From the NCBI RefSeq assembly GCF_015999465.1, contig NZ_CP065534.1:3286001-3350000 (forward strand): DNA of 64,000 nucleotides. Reading direction: 5' to 3'. The position numbers and the translations under genes were made by a program. This document shows positions 42,142 through 51,309 of this stretch, piece by piece. The DNA is from Lonsdalea populi (lineage in GTDB: Bacteria; Pseudomonadota; Gammaproteobacteria; Enterobacterales; Enterobacteriaceae). The notes below the pieces were generated by a model. It made no database searches. It was given only the letters and a program-made list of their open reading frames with translations, and was not told where the DNA came from. How positions within the stretch are numbered: the stretch's first letter is position 1; each line of letters opens with the position of its first letter.

Positions 42142-43035
42142 ATGCTTCAGTTCATTCTCGATACACTGCTCCGCACCGCAGACCTTGCGCCCATCGCGCT
42201 CGGCCTCAGTCTGGTCTACGGGCTGGTGCGGTTCGCCAATGTGGCGCACGTGCAATATGCCATGGTGGGATCGTTCATGACGGCCGCGCTGCTGAGGATC
42301 GGATGCCCGTTCCTGCTGGCTATTGTGTTGGCCAGCGTGCTGACCGGCGTGATGGCGACGTTGCTGCATCATGGGATCTTTCGTCGCCTGGCGCACTCCG
42401 GGCCAGCGAGCGCCATGATCGGATCGCTGGCCGTGTCGATGATCCTGATCGCCCTGATTCTGGGGATCGCCGGATCGTCGCCCGTTAGCTACAACCAGCC
42501 GCTCAGTCCGACGCTATCGCTGGCCGATAGCTTCGTCTCCCGTAACCAGCTGTGGACGCTCGGCGTCACAATGGTGTTGCTGGCCGCCTTCAGCGCACTG
42601 CTGTTTTATACCTCACTCGGGCGCTCTATCCGGGCGCTGGCCAGCAACCGCGATCTGGCCGCCGCATCGGGCCTGAACGCCGACGCGCTGGTGCATACCG
42701 TCAACTTCATCGCCGGTACGCTGGCAGGGCTCGGCGGCTCCATGCTGGCGCTCAATTCCAGCGCCTACGTCAATCAGGGCAGCGATCTGCTGCTGCCGGT
42801 TCTGGCCGCCGCCATTCTCGGCGGATTAGGTAATCCGCTGGGCGCCGTGTTCGGCGCGCTGCTGATCGCGGCCACCGAAACGCTGGTCACCAACCTCGAC
42901 TTCGGCTGGCTGTTCGGCAGCGAACTGGTGTTCATTCCCGTCACCTACATCAATGCGGCATCGTTCGTCATTTTGTTGCTGGCGCTGCTGCTGCGTCCTT
43001 ACGGCCTGTTTAACCGGGAGGTGCGCCGTGTCTGA
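42142..43035 (+). CDS. Liv-type ABC transporter permease (LivH-like)
   Basis: A 297-residue inner-membrane permease of the LivH/UrtB family. It has LALGLSLVYGLVRFANVAHVQ near the N-terminus, the SLGRSIRALASNRDLAAASGL coupling block and the LPVLAAAILGGLGNPLGAVFG signature of the family. It starts 45 nt after the binding-protein gene and its last 8 bp overlap the second permease. Confidence 0.92.
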   Translation: MLQFILDTLLRTADLAPIALGLSLVYGLVRFANVAHVQYAMVGSFMTAALLRIGCPFLLAIVLASVLTGVMATLLHHGIFRRLAHSGPASAMIGSLAVSMILIALILGIAGSSPVSYNQPLSPTLSLADSFVSRNQLWTLGVTMVLLAAFSALLFYTSLGRSIRALASNRDLAAASGLNADALVHTVNFIAGTLAGLGGSMLALNSSAYVNQGSDLLLPVLAAAILGGLGNPLGAVFGALLIAATETLVTNLDFGWLFGSELVFIPVTYINAASFVILLLALLLRPYGLFNREVRRV

Positions 43036-43918
43036 TTTTCTGCTCCACCTTATTAGCATCACCGGCATCTACGCCCTGATTGCGCTCGCACTGAATATTC
43101 AGGCGGGCTACGCCGGACTGCTGAACTTCGGTCATATCGCCTTTGTCGGTATCGGCGCATACTCCGCCGGCATCGGCGCCCGGCTGGGGCTCTCTTTTAT
43201 CGAAGCCAGCGCGTTCGGCATGGCACTTTCCATGCTGATCGGCGCGGGCATGTCGGTTCTGGGCCGTCAATTGGCGGCGGATTACTGGGGGATTGCCACG
43301 CTGGCCGTCGCCGAGATCATTCGCACGATCGCAATTAACGAAGACCAGCTGACCGGCGGCGCACAAGGGCTGGGCAATATCGCCCCGCTGTGGTCTACCG
43401 GCTCCACGCAGGGCGACGGGATGGTTTTCGCCGTTGTGATCCTGCTGGCCGTCGCGCTGGCGGCGCTGATCTCCCATCGGTTGGGTAAAAGCCGCTTCGG
43501 CCGGGCGCTACGCCTGATGCGCGAACAGCCCCAGCTGGCGACCTGCATGGGCTATCACCTGCAATGGCTCAAGTGCCGAACGCTGATGTGCAGCGCGGCG
43601 ATCGCCACGTTCGCGGGGATCCTGATGGCCTATTACACCGGCTATGTCAGTCCCGATTATCTGCTGCCTTCCGAAACCTTCTTGATCTGGAGCATGGTGA
43701 TGATCGGCGGTATCGGCAATGTCGCGGGCGTGCTGTTGGGCGTTCTGGTCGTCGAATGCCTGTACACTTTTATTCCCTTCGCCAAAGACCTGCTCAATAT
43801 CGGCTCCGATATCACCGGCGCACTGCGTCTGGGTACGGTCGGCGTTATTCTGCTGGCCTGCCTGCTCTGGCGTTCCGGCGGGCTGCTACCGGAAAAACTA
43901 AGGAAGATGCCGTCATGA
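43028..43918 (+). CDS. Liv-type ABC transporter permease (LivM-like)
   Basis: A 296-residue permease. It begins at GTG (43028), VSDFLLHLISITGIYALIAL, followed by LNIQAGYAGLLNFGHIAFVG, typical of LivM. The coupling block is FGRALRLMREQPQLATCMGY and the end has MVMIGGIGNVAGVLLGVLVV. Longer starts would overlap the LivH-like gene heavily. The stop overlaps the ATPase start (ATGA). Confidence 0.92.
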   Translation: MSDFLLHLISITGIYALIALALNIQAGYAGLLNFGHIAFVGIGAYSAGIGARLGLSFIEASAFGMALSMLIGAGMSVLGRQLAADYWGIATLAVAEIIRTIAINEDQLTGGAQGLGNIAPLWSTGSTQGDGMVFAVVILLAVALAALISHRLGKSRFGRALRLMREQPQLATCMGYHLQWLKCRTLMCSAAIATFAGILMAYYTGYVSPDYLLPSETFLIWSMVMIGGIGNVAGVLLGVLVVECLYTFIPFAKDLLNIGSDITGALRLGTVGVILLACLLWRSGGLLPEKLRKMPS

Positions 43919-44697
43919 CGCCACTGATGCAGATCGATAATGTCAGCAAGGCCTTCGGCGGCAACCGCGTGCTGGAGGACGTGAGCGTCACCCTACATCA
44001 GGGGGAGATCCTCGGTCTGCTGGGGCCGAACGGGTCGGGAAAAAGCACGCTGCTGAATGCGATTTCGGGATTCACCCCGATCGACGGCGGCGCGATTCGC
44101 GTGGCCGGACAGCGGATTGATAAGCTGCCGACCCACCGCATCATCCAATCCGGCGTGGCGCGCACCTTCCAACTGCCGGCCATGCCGCAAAAGATGACGG
44201 TGATGGAAGTGGTGATGGCGGCAGGCACGCGACATCACGGTTTCTGGAGTAGCCTGCTGTCGCTGCCGGGCGCGCGTCGCGCCGAAGAGGAGGATAAACG
44301 CAAGGCGCAGGGGTTGATTGACGCGCTGCTCCTGACGCCGGTGCGGGACCTGCCCGCCGCCGCGCTCTCCGGCGGCCAGAAAAAACTGCTGGGCATCGCC
44401 TGCGCGCTGATGGGCGACCCGAAGATTCTGATGCTGGACGAACCGATGGCCGGCGTTCACCCCAACCTGCGGCGGGACATTGTCGAAACCCTGCTGCGCC
44501 TTAACCGCGAGGGGCTGTCGCTGGTGATTATCGAACACGATATGCACTTCATTCGCGAGCTGTGCCGGCGATGCATCGTATTAGATCGCGGCCACATCGT
44601 CGCCAGCTGTCGTCCGGACGAGCTGGCGAGCAATCAGCAGGTGCTGGACGCCTATCTGGGCCGCAGCGCGCAAACGCAACAACAGGAGGCCGTATGA
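43915..44697 (+). CDS. Liv-type ABC transporter ATPase (LivG-like)
   Basis: A 260-residue ATP-binding protein beginning MTPLMQIDNVSKAFGGNRVL. Walker A is LLGPNGSGKSTLLNAI, the signature is LSGGQKKLLGIACALM and Walker B is ILMLDEPMAGVHP. The RIIQSGVARTFQLPAMP block is typical of LivG. The ATG at 43915 overlaps the permease stop; the open frame upstream is internal to that gene. Confidence 0.94.
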   Translation: MTPLMQIDNVSKAFGGNRVLEDVSVTLHQGEILGLLGPNGSGKSTLLNAISGFTPIDGGAIRVAGQRIDKLPTHRIIQSGVARTFQLPAMPQKMTVMEVVMAAGTRHHGFWSSLLSLPGARRAEEEDKRKAQGLIDALLLTPVRDLPAAALSGGQKKLLGIACALMGDPKILMLDEPMAGVHPNLRRDIVETLLRLNREGLSLVIIEHDMHFIRELCRRCIVLDRGHIVASCRPDELASNQQVLDAYLGRSAQTQQQEAV

Positions 44698-45413
44698 TGA
44701 CGTTGCACGACGTGGTGGCCGGCTACACCCCCGGCATCGACATTCTGCAGGGCATCTCTCTGGAGGTGGACGACGCGGAGATCGTCACGCTGCTTGGCCC
44801 CAACGGCTGCGGCAAGTCGACCCTGCTTAAATGCATTGCGGGCTACCTGACGCCACGTCGCGGGCAGATCCTGCTGGACGAGCGCGACGTGAGCAAAATC
44901 CCGATTCACCGTAAAGTTCGTGAGTGCTCACTCGGCGTTGTCCCCCAGACGGACAACGTATTCAACAACCTGACTATCAAAGAAAATTTGCAAACCGGCG
45001 GTCAGTTTCTGCCGGATAAACTGCGCCGGGAACGGATGGAAGCCCTGTGCGAACGCTATCCGCTGCTGCGCAAAAAATGGCGCGCCACGGCGTCGGCGCT
45101 TTCCGGCGGAGAACGGCAGATTCTGGCGCTGACCCGCGCTCTGATGCCCCGCCCCACGACGCTGTTGCTCGACGAGCCTTCCGCCGGGCTGTCGCCCAAG
45201 ATGCTGGCGGATGTCTTCGACGCCATACAAGCCATTCGCCGGGAGGAGAACGTAGCGATATTGATGGTGGAGCAAAACGCGATGGAAGCCCTGCACATCT
45301 CCGACCGAGCCTATGTTCTGGCGCTGGGAAAAGTCGCGCTGACCGGCAAAGCGAGCGCGCTGCTGAACGACCCGCGCATGCGCGAGCTGTATCTCGGCGG
45401 CCGGGCGGCCTAA
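44694..45413 (+). CDS. Liv-type ABC transporter ATPase (LivF-like)
   Basis: A 239-residue ATP-binding protein. Walker A is LLGPNGCGKSTLLKCI, the signature is LSGGERQILALTRALM and Walker B is TLLLDEPSAGLSP, with the LivF hallmark ILMVEQNAMEALHISDRAYV. Two ATGs are adjacent (44694 and 44697); AGGAGG is 4 and 7 bases away respectively, so the second may be used. It overlaps livG by 4 bp and ends the operon. Confidence 0.94.
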   Translation: MMTLHDVVAGYTPGIDILQGISLEVDDAEIVTLLGPNGCGKSTLLKCIAGYLTPRRGQILLDERDVSKIPIHRKVRECSLGVVPQTDNVFNNLTIKENLQTGGQFLPDKLRRERMEALCERYPLLRKKWRATASALSGGERQILALTRALMPRPTTLLLDEPSAGLSPKMLADVFDAIQAIRREENVAILMVEQNAMEALHISDRAYVLALGKVALTGKASALLNDPRMRELYLGGRAA

Positions 45414-45886
45414 CCCGAACGAACGCGAAAGCCGGAGCGCCGGGACTCAACCGGCTGGCGACCTGACGCGCGCCCGGCATGCCGCGCAGCGTTGTCCTGC
45501 GGCTTGACGCAGAATGCCCCGCTGGAAAGCGCATGGAAGAGGGCTTCGTGTCCCTCTTCGCGGGAAGGCGGACAAAGCCCGGCCGTGCATTTTTTTCGTT
45601 TTGCCGCCGCCGCCGCGCGGCGGCGTCTCTCCAGCGTCCCACCGTTACGCCGTAAGCCACGCCGCCGCTGTGCGGGCAATCCGGCCGACGCAGTCATTTC
45701 TCGTCATCACCTTCATCACTCTTTCTTATACCTGTCACTCCGATGGTGCGTTGGCTGCACCATTCGTCATCAAAGCAGTGTGCCGACGCATCGTGCCTTT
45801 CCTTTTTATATTCAAAATCAGCGTAGTAACGATTGGCATACAAGTTGCTTTATGAATTCCATGTTGTATACAAGTTGGAATTCATT
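45414..45886. other. Intergenic and promoter region before the urea operon
   Basis: About 470 bp. The first 290 bp are very GC-rich, with a gaagaggg/ccctcttc hairpin (45536-45559) and a CGCCGCCG/CGGCGGCG hairpin near 45604-45625, and only chance frames. The last 150 bp are AT-richer and carry the operator-like repeats and presumably the promoter. I looked for guanidine riboswitch motifs, because related carboxylases are often controlled by them, and saw none. Confidence 0.5.
45838..45877 (+). promoter_or_regulatory. Candidate GntR operator, 30-bp spaced direct repeats
   Basis: The 10-mer atacaagttg occurs at 45838-45847 and 45868-45877, exactly 30 bp (about three helical turns) apart. The second copy is part of the perfect palindrome TTGTATACAA (45864-45873), a form typical for FadR-subfamily GntR operators. 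It ends about 10 bp before the allophanate hydrolase start, well placed to block transcription. The likely binder is the GntR protein encoded at 51310. Confidence 0.6.
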
Positions 45887-47683
45887 ATGGCATCGACATT
45901 AGGTTTGACGCTTCGGGCGTGGCAACGCCGCTACCAAAAGGACCCGCGGCAGATCGGGCCGCTGCTGGCGGCGCATCTCGCGGCGATAGATGAACAGGAC
46001 AACGCCTGGCTGTATCTCGCCAGCCCGGCGCAGTTGCAAGAGCAGATTGCCCCGCTGCTGGCCCGCTATCAGCGCGACCCCGCAGCGCTGCCGCTGTTCG
46101 GCGTCCCTTTCGCCGTGAAAGACAATATCGACGTCGCGGGCTGGCCGACCACCGCCGCCTGTCCGGCATTCGCCTACACCGCCGAGCGCGACGCCGAGGT
46201 GGTGGCGCGATTGAAAGCCGCGGGCGCGGTGGCGATAGGCAAGACCAACCTCGACCAGTTCGCCACCGGCCTGGTCGGCACGCGCTCGCCGTATGGCGCG
46301 GTGAAAAACACCTTTCATCCGGACTACGTCAGCGGCGGCTCCAGCTCCGGATCGGCGTCGGTGCTGGCGCGCGGGCTGGTCGCCTTTTCACTCGGCACCG
46401 ATACCGCCGGGTCCGGACGCGTGCCGGCGGGCTTCAACAATATCGTGGGTCTGAAACCGACCAAAGGCTGGCTCTCCGCCCGCGGCGTCGTGCCGGCCTG
46501 CCGCCTCAATGACACCGTGTCCGTGTTCGCGCTCACCGTCGAAGATGCCTTCGCCGTCGCCGCGGCCGCCGGCGGTTACGATGCCGAGGATGCCTATTCA
46601 CGCCGTCCTCCGCGCACCGCGCCGGCCGATATGAAAGCACAGCCCGATTTCGCGATCCCCGCCGATCCGGACTTTTTCGGCGACCGACTGGCCGAAGCGG
46701 CATGGCACCGCGCGCTGGAACATCTGACGCAAAGCGGCGCCACGCTGCACCCGATCGATTTCGCGCCGTTCCACCAGTTGGCCGAGCAGCTTTATTCCGG
46801 GCCGTGGGTGGCCGAACGCACCGCCGCAGTTGGCGAGATGCTGACCCGTCCAGAGGAGATGGATCCGGTCGTCTTCAGCATTATCAGCAACGGCCGAAAA
46901 TACAGCGCGGTGGAAGCCTATCAGGCCGAATATTTGCGCGCCGACCTCGCCCGCCGTATCCAGCAGGTGCTGGCGCCGTTCGACGCCCTTGTCGTGCCCA
47001 CCTCCCCGACCATCCGTACGCGGCAAGAAATCACGCAGGAGCCGGTGCACTACAACTCGCAATTCGGCTCCTACACCAACTTCACCAACCTGGCCGATCT
47101 CGCCGCGCTGGCGTTGCCGGGCCCGTTCCGTGACGACGGTCTGCCTGCGGGCATCACGCTGATCGCCCCCGCCTGGCACGATCGCGCGCTGGCCCGATTC
47201 GGCCTGCGCTGGCAGCGGCAACTGGCGCTGCCGCTCGGCGCGACCGGCCAAGCCTGTCCCGAAGACCGCTCCGCGCTGCCGCCGTCGGTCGAACACGTTC
47301 GCGTGGCGGTAGTAGGCGCTCACCTCACCGGCATGCCGCTCAACCATCAGCTCACCACGCGTCAGGCGGTCCTGATCGAAGAGACGCAAACCGCCGGCGA
47401 ATACCGGCTGTTCGCCCTGCCAGACGGGCCGATCAAGAAGCCGGGGCTGCTGCGCGCCGCCAACGGCGCCGCCATCGCCGTCGAGCTGTGGGATATCCCG
47501 CTGGCGCGCTTCGGCGAGTTCGTGGCGGAAATCCCCGCGCCGCTCGGCATCGGTTCGCTGACGCTGGCCGACGGACGGGTGGTGAAAGGCTTTATCTGCG
47601 AGCCGGCCGCGCTGGAGCACGCGCTGGAAATCACTGAATTCGGCGGCTGGCGCAGCTGGCTGGCGACGCAAAGGAGCGAATGA
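45887..47683 (+). CDS. atzF: Allophanate hydrolase
   Basis: A cytoplasmic amidase that splits allophanate into ammonium and CO2, the second step of the urea amidolyase pathway. The 598 residues start MASTLGLTLRAWQRR. The amidase Ser-cisSer-Lys triad is visible at K78 (VPFAVKDNID), the SGGSSSGSAS loop (about 149-158) and S176 (GTDTAGSGRVPAG). The C-terminal domain (VAVVGAHLTGMPLNHQL and onward) is the extra domain of true allophanate hydrolases. The frame is open 18 codons upstream, but that part holds the operator. It begins the operon with urea carboxylase. Confidence 0.95.
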   Translation: MASTLGLTLRAWQRRYQKDPRQIGPLLAAHLAAIDEQDNAWLYLASPAQLQEQIAPLLARYQRDPAALPLFGVPFAVKDNIDVAGWPTTAACPAFAYTAERDAEVVARLKAAGAVAIGKTNLDQFATGLVGTRSPYGAVKNTFHPDYVSGGSSSGSASVLARGLVAFSLGTDTAGSGRVPAGFNNIVGLKPTKGWLSARGVVPACRLNDTVSVFALTVEDAFAVAAAAGGYDAEDAYSRRPPRTAPADMKAQPDFAIPADPDFFGDRLAEAAWHRALEHLTQSGATLHPIDFAPFHQLAEQLYSGPWVAERTAAVGEMLTRPEEMDPVVFSIISNGRKYSAVEAYQAEYLRADLARRIQQVLAPFDALVVPTSPTIRTRQEITQEPVHYNSQFGSYTNFTNLADLAALALPGPFRDDGLPAGITLIAPAWHDRALARFGLRWQRQLALPLGATGQACPEDRSALPPSVEHVRVAVVGAHLTGMPLNHQLTTRQAVLIEETQTAGEYRLFALPDGPIKKPGLLRAANGAAIAVELWDIPLARFGEFVAEIPAPLGIGSLTLADGRVVKGFICEPAALEHALEITEFGGWRSWLATQRSE

Positions 47684-47685
47684 CC

Positions 47686-50600
47686 ATGTTCAGCACGGTA
47701 CTGATTGCCAACCGCGGTGAAATCGCCTGCCGCGCCATAAAGACCCTGAAACGCCTCGGCGTCGTCAGCGTGGCCGTCTATTCCGACGCCGACCGCAACG
47801 CCCGGCACGTTAAAGAGGCCGACGTGGCCGTGGCCCTCGGCGGCGACAAGGCCGGCGACAGCTATCTGCGCATCGACAAAATTCTTGCGGCCGCGCACGC
47901 GGCCGGCGCGGAAGCCATCTGGCCGGGCTACGGATTTCTGTCCGAAAGCCTGCCGTTCGCCGCCGCCTGCGAAGACGCGGGCATCGTCTTTGTCGGCCCG
48001 ACCTCACGGCAGATCGGCGAGTTCGGGCTGAAACACCGCGCGCGTGAGCTGGCGGCAAGCGCCGGCGTGCCGATGACGCCCGGCACGCCGCTGCTGAACT
48101 CGCTGGAAGACGCGCTCTGCGCCGCGGACGACATCGGCTATCCGGTCATGCTGAAAAGCACCGCGGGCGGCGGCGGGATCGGCCTGACGCGCTGCGCCGA
48201 CGCCGACGCGTTGCGTCACGCCTGGGAAAGCGTGCGTCGCCTCGGCGAGCAGTTCTTCAGCGATGCGGGCGTGTTTCTGGAGCGCTGTATCGACCGTGCG
48301 CGCCACGTCGAGGTACAGATTTTCGGCGACGGCAACGGCCAGGTCGTCGCCCTCGGCGAGCGCGACTGTTCACTGCAGCGCCGCAACCAGAAAGTCGTGG
48401 AGGAAACCCCGGCGCCGAATCTGCCCCCGGCCACGCGCGAGGCGCTGCTGACGTCGGCGGTGCGGCTCGGCGAGCAGGTCGCCTATCGCAGCGCCGGGAC
48501 GGTGGAGTACATTTACGACGCCGAACAGGATGCGTTCTATTTCCTCGAAGTGAACACTCGCTTGCAGGTGGAGCATCCGGTGACCGAATGCGTGACCGGC
48601 CTCGATCTGGTGGAGTGCATGTTGCGGGTTGCGGCGGGCGACGAACTCGACTGGGCGCGGATGCGGCAGCCGCCGCAGGGGGCCGCGATCGAGGTGCGCC
48701 TCTATGCGGAAGATCCGCTGAAAAACTTCCAGCCGAGTCCGGGCGTGCTGACCGGCGTCCATTTTCCCAACGACGTGCGCATCGACGGCGCGATCGACGC
48801 CGGGACCGAGGTCTCCGCCTATTACGATCCGATGATCGCCAAGCTGATCGTACACGCCGACACGCGCGACGCGGCGCTGGCGAAAATGCGGCAGGCGCTC
48901 GCGGCCACGCAGTTGCACGGCATCGCCAGCAACCTCGACTATCTGCGCCAGATTGTCGCGACCTCCGCTTTCCGCCGCGGCGACGTGTGGACCCGCTTTC
49001 TCGACGGCTTCACCCCGACCGCCTGCATGCTCGAAGTGCTGCAACCCGGCACCTTCAGCACCGTGCAGGACTACCCCGGCCGTCTCGGCTACTGGGATAT
49101 CGGCGTGCCGCCGTCCGGCCCGATGGACGATTTCGCCTTTCGCCTCGCCAACCGCATCGTCGGCAACCATGAGGCCGCCGCAGGGCTGGAATTCACCCTG
49201 CAGGGGCCATCGCTGCGTTTTCACTGCGACGCGGTGATCGCCCTGACCGGCGCGGATTGCCCGGCGGAACTAGACGGCGCGCCGGTGGCCTACTGGCGGC
49301 CGGTCGACGTCAGGGCGGGACAGACCCTGACGCTCGGCCGCGCGCAGTCGGGCTGCCGCACCTATCTCGCCGTCCGCAACGGCATCGATGTGCCGGAGTA
49401 TCTCGGCAGCCGTTCCACCTTCGCCCTCGGCCAGTTCGGCGGACACGCCGGCCGCCCCCTGCGGGTCGCCGATATGCTGCCGATCTCGCAGCCTCAGCTG
49501 GCCGCCTGCACTACGCCCGCGCCGGTCGGCGACCCGCAACCGCTGGATCGCGCGCTGACGCCGCACTACGGCGACGAGTGGCGCATCGGCGTGTTGTACG
49601 GCCCGCACGGCGCTCCGGACTTTTTCACTCAGGACGCGATCGACGACTTCTTCGCCAGCGACTGGCAGGTCCACTACAACTCCAACCGCCTCGGCGTGCG
49701 TCTGGTCGGCCCCAAACCCACCTGGACGCGCGCCGACGGCGGCGAGGCCGGCTTGCACCCGTCCAACGTGCATGACTGCGAATACGCCATCGGCGCGGTC
49801 AACTTCACCGGCGACTTCCCGGTGATCCTGACCCGGGACGGCCCGAGCCTCGGCGGTTTCGTCTGTCCGGTGACCATCGCCAGGGCCGAGCTGTGGAAGG
49901 TCGGTCAGGTGAAACCGGGCGATCGTATTCGCTTTTATCCCATCGGCATCGAGGAGGCCGTGGCGCTGGAGCAGGCGCAGACGCGGTGCATCAACACGCT
50001 GCGCGCCTGCCCCGTTCCGTCCTTTGCCCCGCCGTCGCTGGCGGCGGACGAGACGGGCAGCGCCACCCTGCTGGCGGCGCTGCCGGCCACGCAAACGACG
50101 CCGGCGGTCGCCTATCGTCAGGCGGGCGACGGCTATGTGCTGGTGGAGTACGGCGACAATGTGCTGGACCTGGCGCTGCGCCTGCGCGTGCATCTGCTGA
50201 TGAACCAGCTGCGCGAACGGGCGACGCCCGGCGTGGAAGAACTGTCGCCCGGCGTGCGCTCGCTGCAGGTGCGCTACGACGGCGCCATCCTGAGCCAGCG
50301 TCGTCTGATCGCCCTGCTGCTGGCGTTGGAAGCCACGCTGGGCGACGTCGGTGAGCTGAAGGTGCCGTCGCGTATCGTCTGGCTGCCCATGGCCTTCGAA
50401 GACAGCGCCACGCTCGGCGCGGTGGAGCGCTACCGGGAAACCGTGCGCGCCAATGCGCCCTGGCTGCCGAACAACGTCGACTTTATCCAGCGCATCAACG
50501 GATTGGACCGCCGCGAGGCCGTGCGCGACACGCTGTTCGACGCCAGCTACCTGATCCTGGGCCTCGGCGACGTCTATCTCGGCGCGCCGTGCGCGGTGCC

Positions 50601-51303
50601 GATCGATCCCCGTCATCGCCTGCTGAGTTCCAAATACAGCCCGGCCCGCACCTTCACCGCCGAGGGCACCGTCGGCATCGGCGGCATGTATATGTGCATC
50701 TACGGCATGGACTCGCCCGGCGGCTATCAGTTGGTCGGCCGCACGCTGCCCATCTGGAACAAATTCCTGAAAAACGATCAGTTCGCCGCCGACGCGCCGT
50801 GGCTGCTGCGCTTCTTCGATCAGGTGCGTTTTTATCCGGTGACGGAAGACGCGCTGACGCAGCTGCGCGACGATTTCCGCGAGGGCCGCGCGCGCATTCG
50901 CATCGAAGAGACCGTGTTCGACTTCGCGGCGCATCAGCGGTTCCTTGCCGACAACGCCGCGTCCATCGCGGCGTTCCGTGAACGTCAGGCCGAGGCTTTC
51001 ACGCGCGAGGTGGCGCTCTGGAAAGAGGAAGAGACCGTTGACGCCGCCGCCGATCGGCCTCCCGCGGAAATAGCCGGTGTGGATGAGAACGCTTTTTCGG
51101 TCTGCGCCGACGTCAGCGGCAATATCTGGAAAGTCCAGGTACGGCCGGGCGACGTGGTCGAGGCCGGACAGACGCTCATCATCGTCGAGGCGATGAAGAT
51201 GGAACTGGCGATCGCCGCTCCCCGGAGCGGCACGGTTAAACGCATAGCCTGTCAGGCGGGCCGTCCGGTAAATCCGGGCGATGTCCTGCTGTGGCTGGAA
51301 TAA
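47686..51303 (+). CDS. uca: Urea carboxylase (biotin-dependent)
   Basis: A 1205-residue biotin enzyme that carboxylates urea to allophanate with ATP and bicarbonate. Domains in order: biotin carboxylase (FSTVLIANRGEIACRAIKTL, ATP-grasp KSTAGGGGIGL, about 1-450), the KipI/KipA-like carboxyltransferase part (TVQDYPGRLGYWDIGVPPSG through GIGGMYMCIYGMDSPGGYQL) and the biotinyl domain with EAMKMELA (biotin Lys about 1171). An ATG at 47680 overlaps the previous stop, but AGGAG lies only 3 nt from it; the ATG at 47686 is 9 nt away and is preferred. Guanidine carboxylases look similar, but their partner deiminase genes are absent here and a urea transporter follows, so urea is the likely substrate. 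Confidence 0.94.
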   Translation: MFSTVLIANRGEIACRAIKTLKRLGVVSVAVYSDADRNARHVKEADVAVALGGDKAGDSYLRIDKILAAAHAAGAEAIWPGYGFLSESLPFAAACEDAGIVFVGPTSRQIGEFGLKHRARELAASAGVPMTPGTPLLNSLEDALCAADDIGYPVMLKSTAGGGGIGLTRCADADALRHAWESVRRLGEQFFSDAGVFLERCIDRARHVEVQIFGDGNGQVVALGERDCSLQRRNQKVVEETPAPNLPPATREALLTSAVRLGEQVAYRSAGTVEYIYDAEQDAFYFLEVNTRLQVEHPVTECVTGLDLVECMLRVAAGDELDWARMRQPPQGAAIEVRLYAEDPLKNFQPSPGVLTGVHFPNDVRIDGAIDAGTEVSAYYDPMIAKLIVHADTRDAALAKMRQALAATQLHGIASNLDYLRQIVATSAFRRGDVWTRFLDGFTPTACMLEVLQPGTFSTVQDYPGRLGYWDIGVPPSGPMDDFAFRLANRIVGNHEAAAGLEFTLQGPSLRFHCDAVIALTGADCPAELDGAPVAYWRPVDVRAGQTLTLGRAQSGCRTYLAVRNGIDVPEYLGSRSTFALGQFGGHAGRPLRVADMLPISQPQLAACTTPAPVGDPQPLDRALTPHYGDEWRIGVLYGPHGAPDFFTQDAIDDFFASDWQVHYNSNRLGVRLVGPKPTWTRADGGEAGLHPSNVHDCEYAIGAVNFTGDFPVILTRDGPSLGGFVCPVTIARAELWKVGQVKPGDRIRFYPIGIEEAVALEQAQTRCINTLRACPVPSFAPPSLAADETGSATLLAALPATQTTPAVAYRQAGDGYVLVEYGDNVLDLALRLRVHLLMNQLRERATPGVEELSPGVRSLQVRYDGAILSQRRLIALLLALEATLGDVGELKVPSRIVWLPMAFEDSATLGAVERYRETVRANAPWLPNNVDFIQRINGLDRREAVRDTLFDASYLILGLGDVYLGAPCAVPIDPRHRLLSSKYSPARTFTAEGTVGIGGMYMCIYGMDSPGGYQLVGRTLPIWNKFLKNDQFAADAPWLLRFFDQVRFYPVTEDALTQLRDDFREGRARIRIEETVFDFAAHQRFLADNAASIAAFRERQAEAFTREVALWKEEETVDAAADRPPAEIAGVDENAFSVCADVSGNIWKVQVRPGDVVEAGQTLIIVEAMKMELAIAAPRSGTVKRIACQAGRPVNPGDVLLWLE

Positions 51304-51309
51304 GGAGCG

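Noticed and set aside
45414..45860. Guanidine riboswitch before the carboxylase operon
   Set aside because: Considered because related carboxylases are guanidine-controlled. I saw neither the ykkC-type conserved blocks nor the paired ACGR-loop hairpins of the class II type. The hairpins present are GC-rich and unrelated.
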